Positions 25,124 through 33,995 of a stretch of 64,000 nucleotides of DNA are shown here, piece by piece. The translations under genes and the position numbers were made by a program. This DNA is from Micromonospora tulbaghiae. GTDB taxonomy: Bacteria > Actinomycetota > Actinomycetes > Mycobacteriales > Micromonosporaceae. Each line of letters opens with the position of its first letter. Within the stretch, counting starts at the first letter, position 1. Below the pieces are notes generated by a model. The model was not told where the DNA came from, ran no database searches, and worked only from the letters and a program-made list of their open reading frames with translations. Location of the stretch: positions 248,001 to 312,000 of the forward strand of contig NZ_FMCQ01000005.1 in assembly GCF_900091605.1 (NCBI RefSeq), read 5' to 3'.

Positions 25124-25944
25124 CCACCACCCCGTTGCTGGAAGCCGTCGACGTGGTGCGCGAGTACCGCTCCCCGCGGCGGTCGCTGCGCACGCCGGGC
25201 CAGCCGATCCGCGCGCTCGACGGCGTGAGCGTGCAGGTCCACGAGGGCGAGGCGTTCGGCATCGTGGGGGAGAGCGGCTCCGGCAAGTCCACGCTGTCGC
25301 GCATCCTCATGGCCCTCGACCAGCCGACGTCCGGCACCGCGTTCTACCAGGGGCAGCGGATCAGCGGCGTACCGGAGCGGCGGCTCGGATTCCTGCGCCG
25401 CGACGTGCAGATGGTGCTCCAGGACCCGATGTCGTCGCTGAACCCGCGCATGCGCGTCGCGGACATCATCGCGGAGCCGATGCGCGCGCTGCGCCTGCCC
25501 GGCGACCACCGGGCCCGCGTGGCCGAGCTGATGCACTCGGTGGGCCTGCCCGAGGAGGCGGTGACCCGTTACCCGCACCAGTTCTCCGGCGGCCAGCGGC
25601 AGCGCATCGCGATCGCCCGCGCCCTCGCGGCCGGGCCGAAGGTCATCGTGGGCGACGAGCCGGTCAGCGCGCTCGACGTCTCGGTGCGCGCGCAGATCCT
25701 CAACCTGCTCACCGACCTGGCCGAGCAGTTCAAGCTGACCCTCATCCTGGTCTCCCACGACCTGTCCGTCGTCCGGTACCTGTGCGACCGGATCGCGGTG
25801 ATGAACCAGGGACGGATCGTCGAGACGGGTGACACCGAATCGATCTACGCCGACCCCCGGCACCCCTACACCCAGAGGCTGCTGTCCGCGGTGCCCACCC
25901 TGAGCGGCGACCTCCTGGACCGATTCAACAGGAGCAGCACATGA
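25120..25944 (+). CDS. ABC-transporter ATPase (DppF-type)
   Basis: From ATG 25120 the product has 274 residues, with Walker A GESGSGKSTLS, signature FSGGQRQRI, Walker B VIVGDEPVSALD and switch His in LVSHDLSVV. It lacks the long Cys-rich C-terminus of its partner, being shorter than usual DppF proteins (about 320-330), and may be complete without it. It is the second ATPase of the importer. A 4-bp overlap links it to the SDR gene. Confidence 0.93.
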   Translation: MTTTPLLEAVDVVREYRSPRRSLRTPGQPIRALDGVSVQVHEGEAFGIVGESGSGKSTLSRILMALDQPTSGTAFYQGQRISGVPERRLGFLRRDVQMVLQDPMSSLNPRMRVADIIAEPMRALRLPGDHRARVAELMHSVGLPEEAVTRYPHQFSGGQRQRIAIARALAAGPKVIVGDEPVSALDVSVRAQILNLLTDLAEQFKLTLILVSHDLSVVRYLCDRIAVMNQGRIVETGDTESIYADPRHPYTQRLLSAVPTLSGDLLDRFNRSST

Positions 25945-26696
25945 GGTTGGTTGACCGCGTCGCCGTCGTCACCGGAGGCGCCAGCGGCATCGGACTGGCC
26001 ACCGTCGGCCGGCTCGTCGAGGAGGGCGCACGTGTCGTCATCGCCGACCTCGACGGCGACCGCGCCGCCGAGGCGGCCGCCGGGTTCGGGTCCGCCGTCG
26101 TCGGCGTGGCCTGCGACGTCACCCGGGCCGCCGACTGCCGCGCCGCCGTGGAGACCGCCGTCGAGCGGTTCGGCCGGCTCGACCTCATGCACGCCAACGC
26201 CGGTACGCCGTTCACCGGCCCGCTCGACGAGGTGGACCAGGCGACGCTGGACCGCGTGGTCGACGTCAACCTCAAGGGTGCGTTCTGGACCGCGCAGGCC
26301 GCCGCGCCCGCGCTGATCGAGGCCGGTGGCGGCGCGATCGTGTTCACCGCGTCGCTGCAGGCCGTCATCGCCCGCCCCAGGTACGCGCCGTACACCGCCG
26401 CCAAGCACGGCGTCATCGGCCTGATGAAGGCGCTGGCGCTGGAACTCGCGCCGCACGGCATCCGGGTCAACGCGATCGCCCCGGCGGCGACCGAGACGCC
26501 GATGCTCTCGGCGTTCCTGGGCGGAATGGGGGACGTGCCGGACAGCGCGCGGGAGAACTTCCGGGCGTCGATCCCGCTGGGCCGCATGGCCACGCCGCGC
26601 GACTCCGCCGACGCGGTGGTGTTCCTCGCCAGCGACGAGGCGCGGATGGTGACGGGCCACACGCTCGTCCTCGACGGCGGCACCACGGCCGGCTGA
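25941..26696 (+). CDS. Short-chain dehydrogenase/reductase
   Basis: This classical SDR (251 residues) has the coenzyme motif TGGASGIG near the N-terminus, an Asp after the second strand (IADLDGD) favouring NAD(H), NAG in the third-strand region, and the catalytic YTAAKHG (Tyr-x3-Lys). It oxidises or reduces an alcohol/ketone group. Between the importer and the sulfatase genes, it probably acts on the imported compound or its desulfated product. It ends 8 bp before the sulfatase start. Confidence 0.94.
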   Translation: MRLVDRVAVVTGGASGIGLATVGRLVEEGARVVIADLDGDRAAEAAAGFGSAVVGVACDVTRAADCRAAVETAVERFGRLDLMHANAGTPFTGPLDEVDQATLDRVVDVNLKGAFWTAQAAAPALIEAGGGAIVFTASLQAVIARPRYAPYTAAKHGVIGLMKALALELAPHGIRVNAIAPAATETPMLSAFLGGMGDVPDSARENFRASIPLGRMATPRDSADAVVFLASDEARMVTGHTLVLDGGTTAG

Positions 26697-26704
26697 GGCG
26701 CAGC

Positions 26705-29005
26705 GTGACCGGCCCTCTGGCGGACCCCCCGTACGAGGGGATCATCGGACGCACCTACGACGAGTCGACGGAGCACTGGAGCACGCCGCCGTCGGCCGCC
26801 GCGGGTACGCCGAACGTGGTGTACGTGCTGCTGGACGACGTCGGGTTCGCCGACTTCGGCTGCTTCGGCGCCGAGATCGACACCCCGACGATCGACCGGC
26901 TGGCCGCCTCCGGGCTGCGGTACACCAATTTCCACACCTCGCCGCTGTGCTCGCCGACCCGGGCCAGCGTGCTCACCGGCCGCAACCACCACAGCGTCGG
27001 CATGCGCATGCTGTCCAACTTCGACAGCGGCTTCCCGAGCGGGCGGGGGCGGATCACCCACGCCGCCGCCACAGTCGCGGAGATGCTCGTCGACGCCGGG
27101 TTCAACACCATGGCCGTCGGCAAGTGGCACGTCGCGCCGCTGGAGCACACCACGCCGTCCGGCCCATACGACCAGTGGCCGCTGGGCCGCGGCTTCGAGC
27201 GGTACTACGGCTTCCTGGAGGCCGAGACCGACAACTTCTATCCGGAGCTGGTGTACGACAACCACCAGGTGGACCCGCCGGCCACCCCGGAGGAGGGCTA
27301 CCACCTCACCGAGGACCTGACCGACCGGGCCATCGGGTTCGTCCGGGACCAGACGTCGTTCACGCCGGAGAAGCCGTTCTTCCTCTACCTGGCGTACGCC
27401 GCCGCGCACGCGCCGCACCAGGCCCCGCCGGAGTACCTGGCGAAGTACCGGGGCCGCTACGACCGGGGCTGGGACGTCATCCGCGCGGACCGGCACCGGC
27501 GGCAGATCGGACTCGGCATCATCCCGCCGGACGCGCCGCTGCCACCGCACAACCCCGGCGTCGTGCCGTGGGACGACGTGCCGCCGGAGCAGCGGCGCCT
27601 GTTCGCCCGCATGCAGGAGGCGTACGCGGCGATGGTCGACCACACCGACGCCCAGCTCGGGCGCCTGGTCGACTTCCTGGAGCGGATCGGCCGGCTCGAC
27701 GACACGATCTTCGTGGTCATGTCGGACAACGGCGCGAGCCCCGAGGGCACGCCCCTCGGCACGCTCAACCCCACGGCCTTCCAGAACCGGGTGCCGGAGA
27801 ACCTCCAGGACAGCCTGGACCGGATCGACGAGATCGGCGGCCCGCGGGCGCAGAGCAACTATCCGCTGGGCTGGGCGCAGGTCAGCAACACCCCGTTCCG
27901 CCGCTACAAGCAGCACACCCACGAGGGCGGGGTCCGCGTGCCGTTCGTGCTGAGCTGGCCGGCCGGCGACGTACCGGGCGGGGAGGTGCGGACCCAGTTC
28001 CAGCACAGCATCGACGTCACCGCGACGGTGCTCGACCTCGTCGGGGTGCAGCCGCCCGCGGTGCGCCGGGGCGTACCGCAGATGCCGCTGCACGGCCGCA
28101 GCTTCCGCGACGGGCTGCGCGACCCGGCGGCGCCGCCGTCGCGGGACCGCCAGTACTTCGAGATGTTCGGCCACCGCGGCATCTACCACCAGGGCTGGAA
28201 GGCTGTCGCGTTCCACGAGCGGGGCACCTCCTGGGACGAGGACCGCTGGGAGCTGTACCGGATCGACGAGGACCCGACCGAGAGCCACGACCTGGCCGCC
28301 GAGCATCCTGAGGTGTTGCGGCGTCTCATCGAGGAGTTCTGGATCGAGGCGGCCCGCTACGACGTGCTGCCGCTGGACGACAGGGGATTCGCGATCCGGG
28401 CCCGGGTGCCGCGTCCCGGATCGGTACGGGACCGGCTGGACTTCACGTACCTGGCCGGGGTGCCGACGATCTCCGGTGCGGCCGTGCCGCCGACGATGAA
28501 CCGTTCGCACGCCATCGCCGCGCGGGTGCACCGCACCGACGCCACCCAGGGCGGCGTGATCGTGGTGCTCGGCAACGTCAGCGGCGGGTACGTGCTGCAC
28601 ATCCAGGACAACCACCTGGTGTACGAGTACAACCACCTCGGCACCCACTACGTGCTGCGGTCCGAGGGCGAGCTGCCGCTGGGCCCGGTGGAGCTGACCT
28701 TCGAGCTGACGAAGACGGCCGACTGCCAGGGCACCGGCCGCCTGTACGTGGACGGCGAGGCGGCGGGCGAGGCGCTGTTCCCGCGTCTGCTGCCGTTCTT
28801 CCACGGCTTCGCGGGCATGGACATCGGGCGCAGCATCCACTCGCCGGTGTCGCCGAGCTACCCGGCCCGGCACGAGTTCTCCGGCGAGCTGGAGTACGTG
28901 CGGTTCCGGCTCGCGGCGTCCGAGGAGGTGGGCGAGCTGATCGCGCCGGCGGGCGGCGTCGCGCCGCGACCGTCGGCCGGCGTCGGGTTCGAGGTCGTGG
29001 ACTGA
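26705..29005 (+). CDS. Cys-type (type I) sulfatase with C-terminal extension
   Basis: The GTG-started product (766 residues) hydrolyses a sulfate ester, or a related phosphate/phosphonate ester. Metal-binding Asp44-Asp45 lie in VYVLLDDVGFADFG. The formylglycine motif CSPTRASVLTGR begins at Cys82, and the second signature GKWHVAP follows near 140. Because the modifiable residue is Cys, it needs an FGE; one is encoded at 15824. There is no signal peptide, so it should act in the cytoplasm on imported substrate. About 200 residues beyond the catalytic domain form a beta-rich module (TMNRSHAIAARVHRT to FSGELEYVRFRL), common in large arylsulfatases of the AslA type. It is the last gene of the operon. 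Confidence 0.93.
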   Translation: MTGPLADPPYEGIIGRTYDESTEHWSTPPSAAAGTPNVVYVLLDDVGFADFGCFGAEIDTPTIDRLAASGLRYTNFHTSPLCSPTRASVLTGRNHHSVGMRMLSNFDSGFPSGRGRITHAAATVAEMLVDAGFNTMAVGKWHVAPLEHTTPSGPYDQWPLGRGFERYYGFLEAETDNFYPELVYDNHQVDPPATPEEGYHLTEDLTDRAIGFVRDQTSFTPEKPFFLYLAYAAAHAPHQAPPEYLAKYRGRYDRGWDVIRADRHRRQIGLGIIPPDAPLPPHNPGVVPWDDVPPEQRRLFARMQEAYAAMVDHTDAQLGRLVDFLERIGRLDDTIFVVMSDNGASPEGTPLGTLNPTAFQNRVPENLQDSLDRIDEIGGPRAQSNYPLGWAQVSNTPFRRYKQHTHEGGVRVPFVLSWPAGDVPGGEVRTQFQHSIDVTATVLDLVGVQPPAVRRGVPQMPLHGRSFRDGLRDPAAPPSRDRQYFEMFGHRGIYHQGWKAVAFHERGTSWDEDRWELYRIDEDPTESHDLAAEHPEVLRRLIEEFWIEAARYDVLPLDDRGFAIRARVPRPGSVRDRLDFTYLAGVPTISGAAVPPTMNRSHAIAARVHRTDATQGGVIVVLGNVSGGYVLHIQDNHLVYEYNHLGTHYVLRSEGELPLGPVELTFELTKTADCQGTGRLYVDGEAAGEALFPRLLPFFHGFAGMDIGRSIHSPVSPSYPARHEFSGELEYVRFRLAASEEVGELIAPAGGVAPRPSAGVGFEVVD

Positions 29006-29024
29006 CGCGCGCCGCGCGTACGAC

Positions 29025-29066
29025 GACGGCGCGTGAACGGACCTCCTTGTCCGTCCACGCGCCGTC
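29025..29066. terminator. Bidirectional terminator between sulfatase and E2 genes
   Basis: GACGGCGCGTG (29025-29035) pairs with CACGCGCCGTC (29056-29066); after one mismatch ACGGAC pairs with GTCCGT, leaving a CTCCTT loop. This 18-bp stem lies between the two convergent stop codons. Confidence 0.85.
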
Positions 29067-29080
29067 CGCCTACCGGGGCC

Positions 29081-30379
29081 TCAGCGCAGGGCCAGGCCCC
29101 ACAGCGGGTCCTCCAGGAACCGCCCGACGTGGGCCAGCACCCGGCTGCCCAGCTCCCCGTCCACCAGCCGGTGGTCGAACGACAGCGACAACTGCACGGT
29201 CCACCGGGGAACGACCTGCTCGTCGACCACCCACGGCATCCGGCGCAGCGCGCCGAGGCAGAGGATCGCCGCCTCACCGGGGTTGAGGATCGGGGTGCCG
29301 GCGTCCACCCCGAACACCCCGATGTTGGTGATGGTGATGGTTCCGCCGGACAGGTCGGCGGGACGGGTGCGGCCCTCCCGCGCGGTGGCCGCCAGCTCGT
29401 TCAGGGCGACCGCGAGGTCCCGTACCGGGAGGTGCTGCGCGGCCTTGACGTTCGGTACGAGCAGGCCGCGCGGCGTCGCGGCGGCGATACCCAGGTTGAC
29501 GTCGGCGAACCGGACGATCTCCTGGTTGTCCTCGTCCCACCGGGCGTTGACGTCGGGGTACCGGCGGACGGCGTCCAGCACCGCGAGCGACGCCACGAGC
29601 AGCGGGCTGACCTTCACCCCCTGGAAGGCCGCGTCCTGCTTCAGCCGGTCCACGAACTCGACGGTGCCGGTCATGTCGACGGTGAGGAACTCCGTGACGT
29701 GCGGCGCGGTGAACGCGCTGGCGACCATGGCGGCGGCGGTCGCCTTGCGCACCCCGCGGACGGGCAGGCGCTCGTCCCGCCGGTGGTCGGTCACGGGCGC
29801 CGGGCCGGTGGTGTGGTCGAGCAGGTCCTGGCGCGTGATCCGGCCGTCGGGGCCGCTGCCGCGTACCTCGGTCAGCTCCACACCGAGGTCCTTCGCGAGC
29901 TTGCGCAGCGGCGGCTTGGTGAGCACCGGCGGCCGGGACGTGTGCGGCCCGCGGACGGGTTCGGCCGGGCGGACGGACGGCGTGGCGCGACGCGGCCGGC
30001 GCGTCCGCGCCTGGGCGGCCACCCCGTAGCCCACGAGCACAGCGGTGCGCTCCACCGCCGGCTCTTCGGCGGTCGGCTCGTCCTCGGCCGGCGGCGGGGC
30101 GGCGGGCTCGTCGGCGGCCGGGGCCGCCGGGCCGTCGCCCGCCGTCCGGATCGCGATGATCGGCGAGCCGACGTCGACGGTCTGCCCCTCCGCGGCGAGC
30201 AGGCGGTCCACCACACCGGCGTACGGGCTGGGCAGCTCGACCACGGCCTTGGCGGTCTCGATGTCCACCAGGACGTCGTTGAGGCGGACCGGATCGCCCG
30301 GGGCGACCCGCCAGGTGACGATCTCGGCCTCGGTGAGGCCCTCGCCGACATCGGGCAGGCGGAACTGCTGAACGGTCAC
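29081..30379 (-). CDS. bkdC: 2-oxoacid dehydrogenase E2 (dihydrolipoamide acyltransferase)
   Basis: From GTG 30379 (preceded by GGGAGAGG) the product has 432 residues, arranged as a lipoyl domain (Lys44 in DIETAKAVVE), a Pro/Ala linker, a peripheral subunit-binding domain (VLTKPPLRKLAKDLGVELTEV) and the acyltransferase core with FDHRLVDG near the C-terminus. It moves the acyl group from E1 to CoA. With the E1 genes directly upstream (14-bp gap), it forms a branched-chain 2-oxoacid dehydrogenase complex; E3 is encoded elsewhere. A pyruvate-specific complex is less likely because of the E1 alpha motifs. Confidence 0.92.
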   Translation of the reverse strand: MTVQQFRLPDVGEGLTEAEIVTWRVAPGDPVRLNDVLVDIETAKAVVELPSPYAGVVDRLLAAEGQTVDVGSPIIAIRTAGDGPAAPAADEPAAPPPAEDEPTAEEPAVERTAVLVGYGVAAQARTRRPRRATPSVRPAEPVRGPHTSRPPVLTKPPLRKLAKDLGVELTEVRGSGPDGRITRQDLLDHTTGPAPVTDHRRDERLPVRGVRKATAAAMVASAFTAPHVTEFLTVDMTGTVEFVDRLKQDAAFQGVKVSPLLVASLAVLDAVRRYPDVNARWDEDNQEIVRFADVNLGIAAATPRGLLVPNVKAAQHLPVRDLAVALNELAATAREGRTRPADLSGGTITITNIGVFGVDAGTPILNPGEAAILCLGALRRMPWVVDEQVVPRWTVQLSLSFDHRLVDGELGSRVLAHVGRFLEDPLWGLALR

Positions 30380-30393
30380 GGATACCTCTCCCT

Positions 30394-31368
30394 TCACGCG
30401 GCCAGGACGCGGTCGACGGCGTCGAGGATCCGGTCCAGGTCGGGCAGGTACTCCTCCTCGACCTTGGCCGGCGGATACGGCAGGTTGAAGCCGCCGACCC
30501 GCTCCACCGGCGCCTCCAGCGAGTAGAAGCACCGGCTCGTCACCTGCGCGACGACCTCGGCGCCGAAACCGGCGAACGTGGGCGCCTCGTGGACCACCAC
30601 CGCCCGGCCGGTACGGCGGACGGACTCCTCGACTGTGGCCACGTCCAGCGGGGAGATGGACCGCAGGTCGATCACCTCGATGTCGCGGCCCTCCGGTGCG
30701 GCGGCCTCGGCGGCGGCGACGCAGGTGGCGACGGTGCCGCCGTACGTCAGCAGCGTCACGTCGGTGCCCGGCCGCACGGTCCGGGCGCGGTCCAGCGGCA
30801 GTGGCGGTCCGGCGTCCTCGGGCGTCACCTCGCCCTTGACCCAGTAGCGGCGCTTCGGCTCGTAGAAGATGACCGGGTCGTCGCCGGCGACGGCCTGGCG
30901 GATCATCCAGTGCGCGTCGTCCGGGCTGGCGCAGTAGACGACCCGCAGCCCGGCGGTGTGCGCGAAGTACGCCTCGTTCGACTCGCTGTGGTGCTCGACG
31001 GCGCCGATGCCGCCACCGACGGGGATCCGCACCACCACCGGCAGGCCGGTACGGCCGCCGGTGCGGGCCCGCATCTTGGCGAGCTGGGAGACGATCTGGT
31101 TGAACGCGGGGTAGACGAAGCCGTCGAACTGGATCTCGCAGACCGGGCGGTAGCCGCGCAGCGCCAGCCCGATGGCGGTGCCGATGATCCCGGACTCGGC
31201 GAGGGTGGTGTCCACCACCCGGGCCTCGCCGAAGTCCTTCTGGAGACCGTCGGTGACCCGGAAGACGCCGCCGAGCCGGCCGACGTCCTCGCCCATCAGG
31301 AGGACCTTGTCGTCGTCCTCCATGGCGCGGCGCAGGCCGCTGTTCAGTGCCTGACAGAGGGTGAGCAT
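30394..31368 (-). CDS. bkdB: Branched-chain 2-oxoacid dehydrogenase E1 beta
   Basis: The product (324 residues) is a transketolase-type E1 beta subunit: LCQALNSGLRRAMEDDDKVLLMGEDVG opens it, and TLAESGIIGTAIGLALRGYRPVCEIQF and HHSESNEAYFAHTAGLRVVYC follow, ending in a C-terminal domain with EESVRRTGRAVVVHEAP. With E1 alpha it decarboxylates branched-chain 2-oxoacids from Val, Leu and Ile and feeds acyl groups to E2. The order alpha-beta-E2 with gaps of 28 and 14 bp shows one operon. Confidence 0.93.
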   Translation of the reverse strand: MLTLCQALNSGLRRAMEDDDKVLLMGEDVGRLGGVFRVTDGLQKDFGEARVVDTTLAESGIIGTAIGLALRGYRPVCEIQFDGFVYPAFNQIVSQLAKMRARTGGRTGLPVVVRIPVGGGIGAVEHHSESNEAYFAHTAGLRVVYCASPDDAHWMIRQAVAGDDPVIFYEPKRRYWVKGEVTPEDAGPPLPLDRARTVRPGTDVTLLTYGGTVATCVAAAEAAAPEGRDIEVIDLRSISPLDVATVEESVRRTGRAVVVHEAPTFAGFGAEVVAQVTSRCFYSLEAPVERVGGFNLPYPPAKVEEEYLPDLDRILDAVDRVLAA

Positions 31369-31396
31369 GAACGAGTTCTCCGATCGCAGGCGGGCG

Positions 31397-32527
31397 TCAG
31401 TCGAGGAAGGAGGCGCGGTAGGCGACGAACGCGTCGCGCTCCTCCCGCAGGAGCTGGGGCACGTCGGCCAGCACCGTGGCGAAGGCGTCCGCGAGGTCCG
31501 GGGCCTCCAGCGCCAGGCACTCCCGGCGGGTACGGTCGGCGAGCTCGTCCGCCTCGGCCTGGATCTCGCCGAGGAACGCCTCGTCGCTCCAGCCCTCGGC
31601 GCGCATGAGCGCCTCGACCCGGGCCAGCGGATCCCGTGCCCGCCACGCCTTCAGTTCGTCGTCGGTGCGGTAGCGGGTCGGGTCGTCCGACGTGCTGTGC
31701 CCACCCATCCGGTACGTGGTGGCCTCGACGATCGCGGGACCGTTGCCGGATCGGGCGTGCTCGGTCACCGCGGACGTCACCGCGTACACCGCCAGCACGT
31801 CGTTGCCGTCGACCCACTCGCTGCGCAGGCCGAACCCGGCGCCGCGCCGGTGGATCGGCGTACGCGTCTGCGACGCCGTCGGCGTCGAGATGGCCCACTG
31901 GTTGTTCTGGCAGAAGAACACCATCGGGGCGGCGTTGACGGCGGCGATGTTCATGGCCTCGCTCGCGTCGCCCTCGCTGGCGGCGCCGTCACCGAAGTAC
32001 GTCACGACGACCGTGTCGCTGCCGTCGCGCTGCACCCCGAGGGCGTACCCGGTGGCGTGCAGCAGCTGGGCGGCCAGGACCAGCGTGTAGATGTGGAACG
32101 AGTACGGCTCCGGATCCCAGCCGCTGTGCGCGACGCCGCGCCACTGGCGCAGCAGGTCGGCCGGGCCGATGCCGCGCCACAGCGCCGCGGCGTGCTCCCG
32201 GTAGCTCGGGAAGACGTAGTCGTCGGCGCGTACCGCCGCGACGGAACCGACCTGGGCGGCCTCCTGGCCGCGGCACTGCAACCACAGGCCCAGCTCGCCC
32301 TGTCGCTGCAACGCGAACGCTTCGTCGTCGAGGCGGCGCGCGAGCCGCATCCCCCGGTACAGGTCACGGGTGAGGCGGCCGAGGGCGTCGCGGTCGGCGT
32401 CGACCTCGGGGTGCAGGCGCCCGTCCGGGGTGACGAGCTGGGTCCAGCCCTCGGACGTACGCGGAAGTCCGGTGGTGCCGGTGAAGGGGTTGGTGACCGG
32501 TGGGTCGGCGAGATCTACGGTAGTCAT
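31397..32527 (-). CDS. bkdA: Branched-chain 2-oxoacid dehydrogenase E1 alpha
   Basis: The product (376 residues) carries the thiamine diphosphate motif from GDGAASEGD (179-187) to NNQWAIS. HSTSDDPTRYR (about 276-286) is characteristic of branched-chain rather than pyruvate E1 alpha subunits. It starts the bkd operon, whose products supply isobutyryl-, isovaleryl- and 2-methylbutyryl-CoA, also used as primers for iso/anteiso fatty acids. A strong hairpin lies upstream at 32600, so it probably has a promoter in the 116-bp gap and is not simply cotranscribed with the aminotransferase. Confidence 0.94.
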   Translation of the reverse strand: MTTVDLADPPVTNPFTGTTGLPRTSEGWTQLVTPDGRLHPEVDADRDALGRLTRDLYRGMRLARRLDDEAFALQRQGELGLWLQCRGQEAAQVGSVAAVRADDYVFPSYREHAAALWRGIGPADLLRQWRGVAHSGWDPEPYSFHIYTLVLAAQLLHATGYALGVQRDGSDTVVVTYFGDGAASEGDASEAMNIAAVNAAPMVFFCQNNQWAISTPTASQTRTPIHRRGAGFGLRSEWVDGNDVLAVYAVTSAVTEHARSGNGPAIVEATTYRMGGHSTSDDPTRYRTDDELKAWRARDPLARVEALMRAEGWSDEAFLGEIQAEADELADRTRRECLALEAPDLADAFATVLADVPQLLREERDAFVAYRASFLD

Positions 32528-32599
32528 TCGTCACCTTCTGGGTGCGTCGGTCTCCGCGTCACCGGGGTCGCCGGCCGTCTCGCGGATCTCGGATACGGG

Positions 32600-32630
32600 A
32601 CCGCCCGCCGGGGTGGACCCGGCGGGCGGT
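32600..32630 (-). terminator. Terminator between aminotransferase and bkd operon
   Basis: ACCGCCCGCCGGG (32600-32612) pairs perfectly with CCCGGCGGGCGGT (32618-32630) around a 5-base loop. It lies 14 bp past the aminotransferase stop codon and so separates the two minus-strand units. Confidence 0.8.
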
Positions 32631-32643
32631 GGTGGGCATTGCC

Positions 32644-33975
32644 TCAGACCGTGTGGCGGTCGGCGAGTGTCAGCGCCTCGTCGAGGATCGCCAGGCCCGT
32701 CTTGGCCTCCGTCTCCGACACGGTGCACGGCGGCACCACGTGGATCCGGTTGAAGTTCGCGAACGCGACCAGCCCGCCGCGCTTGCACGCGGCCAGCACC
32801 TCGTTCATCTCCGGCGACGACGCCCCGTACGGTGCCAGTGGCTCCTTCGTCTCGCGGTCGCGTACCAGTTCCAGGGCCCAGAACACGCCGAGCCCGCGTA
32901 CGTCACCGACGCTCGGGTGCCGTTCGGCCAGCTCGCGCAGCCCCGGGCCCAGCACGTCGGCGCCGATCGTGGCGGCGTTCTCGACGATCCGCTCGTCCCG
33001 CATCACGTTGATGGTCGCGACGGCGGCGGCGGTGGCCAGCGGGTGACCGGAGTAGGTCAGGCCGCCGGGGTAGGCGCGGGTGGCGAACGTCTCGGCCACG
33101 TGGTCGGCGATCACCACACCGCCGAGCGGGACGTAACCGGAGTTCACGCCCTTCGCGAAGGTGATCAGGTCGGGCGTCACGCCGTAGTGGTCCAGCGCGA
33201 ACCAGGCGCCGGTACGTCCGAAGCCCGCCATCACCTCGTCGGCGATGTAGAGGATGCCGTGCCTGTCGCACAGCTCCCCGACGCCCGCGAGGAAGCCCGG
33301 CGGCGGCGGCATGATGCCGGCGGTGCCCGGCACCGTCTCCAGCACGATCGCGGCGATGGTGGACGGGCCCTCCATCTCCACGACGCGTTCGAGGTGGCGC
33401 AGTGCGAGCGCGCACTCCTCCTCCTCGGTCGTGGCGCCGAACTCCGACCGGTACAGGAACGGGCCGAAGAAGTGCACCACGCCGGCGGTGCCGTTGTCGC
33501 TGGGCCAGCGGCGCGGGTCGCCGGTGAGGTTCACGGCGGTCTGGGTGCCGCCGTGGTAGCTGCGGTACTGCGACAGCACCTTCGGCCGGCCGGTGTGCAG
33601 CCGGGCCATCCGGACGGCGTGCTCGATCGCGTCCGCGCCGCCGTTGGTGAAGAAGACCTTGGAAAGGCTCGCCGGGGTCAGCTCGGTGATCAGCCGGGCC
33701 GCCTCGCCGCGGACGTCGTTGGCGTAGGACGGCGCGATCGTGCACAGGCGGGCCGCCTGCTCCTGGATCGCCGCGACCACCACCGGGTGCTGGTGGCCGA
33801 TGTTGGTGTTGACGAGCTGGGACGAGAAGTCCAGGTAGCGGTTGCCCTCGCCGTCCCAGAAGTACGAGCCCTCGGCGCGCTCGACCACCATCGGGTCGAG
33901 CAGCGACTGGGCGGACCAGGAGTGGAAGACGTGGGCGCGGTCGAGTTCGTAGGTGCGCTGTGCGCTGGTGCTCAT
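32644..33975 (-). CDS. Class III (PLP) aminotransferase, omega-amino acid type
   Basis: From ATG 33975 the product has 443 residues. Class III signatures are clear: FTNGGADAIEHAVRMAR, YRSYHGGT, IADEVMAGFGRTG and the PLP Lys in ITFAKGVNSGYVPLGG. Such enzymes transfer amino groups from beta-alanine, GABA or similar omega-amino acids (or taurine) to pyruvate or 2-oxoglutarate. Directly after methylmalonate-semialdehyde dehydrogenase (20-bp gap) and near a PucR regulator, a beta-alanine or 3-aminoisobutyrate transaminase feeding semialdehyde to MmsA is the best guess. Confidence 0.9.
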   Translation of the reverse strand: MSTSAQRTYELDRAHVFHSWSAQSLLDPMVVERAEGSYFWDGEGNRYLDFSSQLVNTNIGHQHPVVVAAIQEQAARLCTIAPSYANDVRGEAARLITELTPASLSKVFFTNGGADAIEHAVRMARLHTGRPKVLSQYRSYHGGTQTAVNLTGDPRRWPSDNGTAGVVHFFGPFLYRSEFGATTEEEECALALRHLERVVEMEGPSTIAAIVLETVPGTAGIMPPPPGFLAGVGELCDRHGILYIADEVMAGFGRTGAWFALDHYGVTPDLITFAKGVNSGYVPLGGVVIADHVAETFATRAYPGGLTYSGHPLATAAAVATINVMRDERIVENAATIGADVLGPGLRELAERHPSVGDVRGLGVFWALELVRDRETKEPLAPYGASSPEMNEVLAACKRGGLVAFANFNRIHVVPPCTVSETEAKTGLAILDEALTLADRHTV

Positions 33976-33995
33976 CGGCGTTCTCTCTCCGCTGC

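Noticed and set aside
25925..28873. 982-residue minus-strand frame opposite the SDR and sulfatase genes
   Set aside because: It is a shadow of the GC-rich plus-strand genes: repetitive Arg/Val/His/Gly content, no domain, and both plus-strand genes are clearly real.
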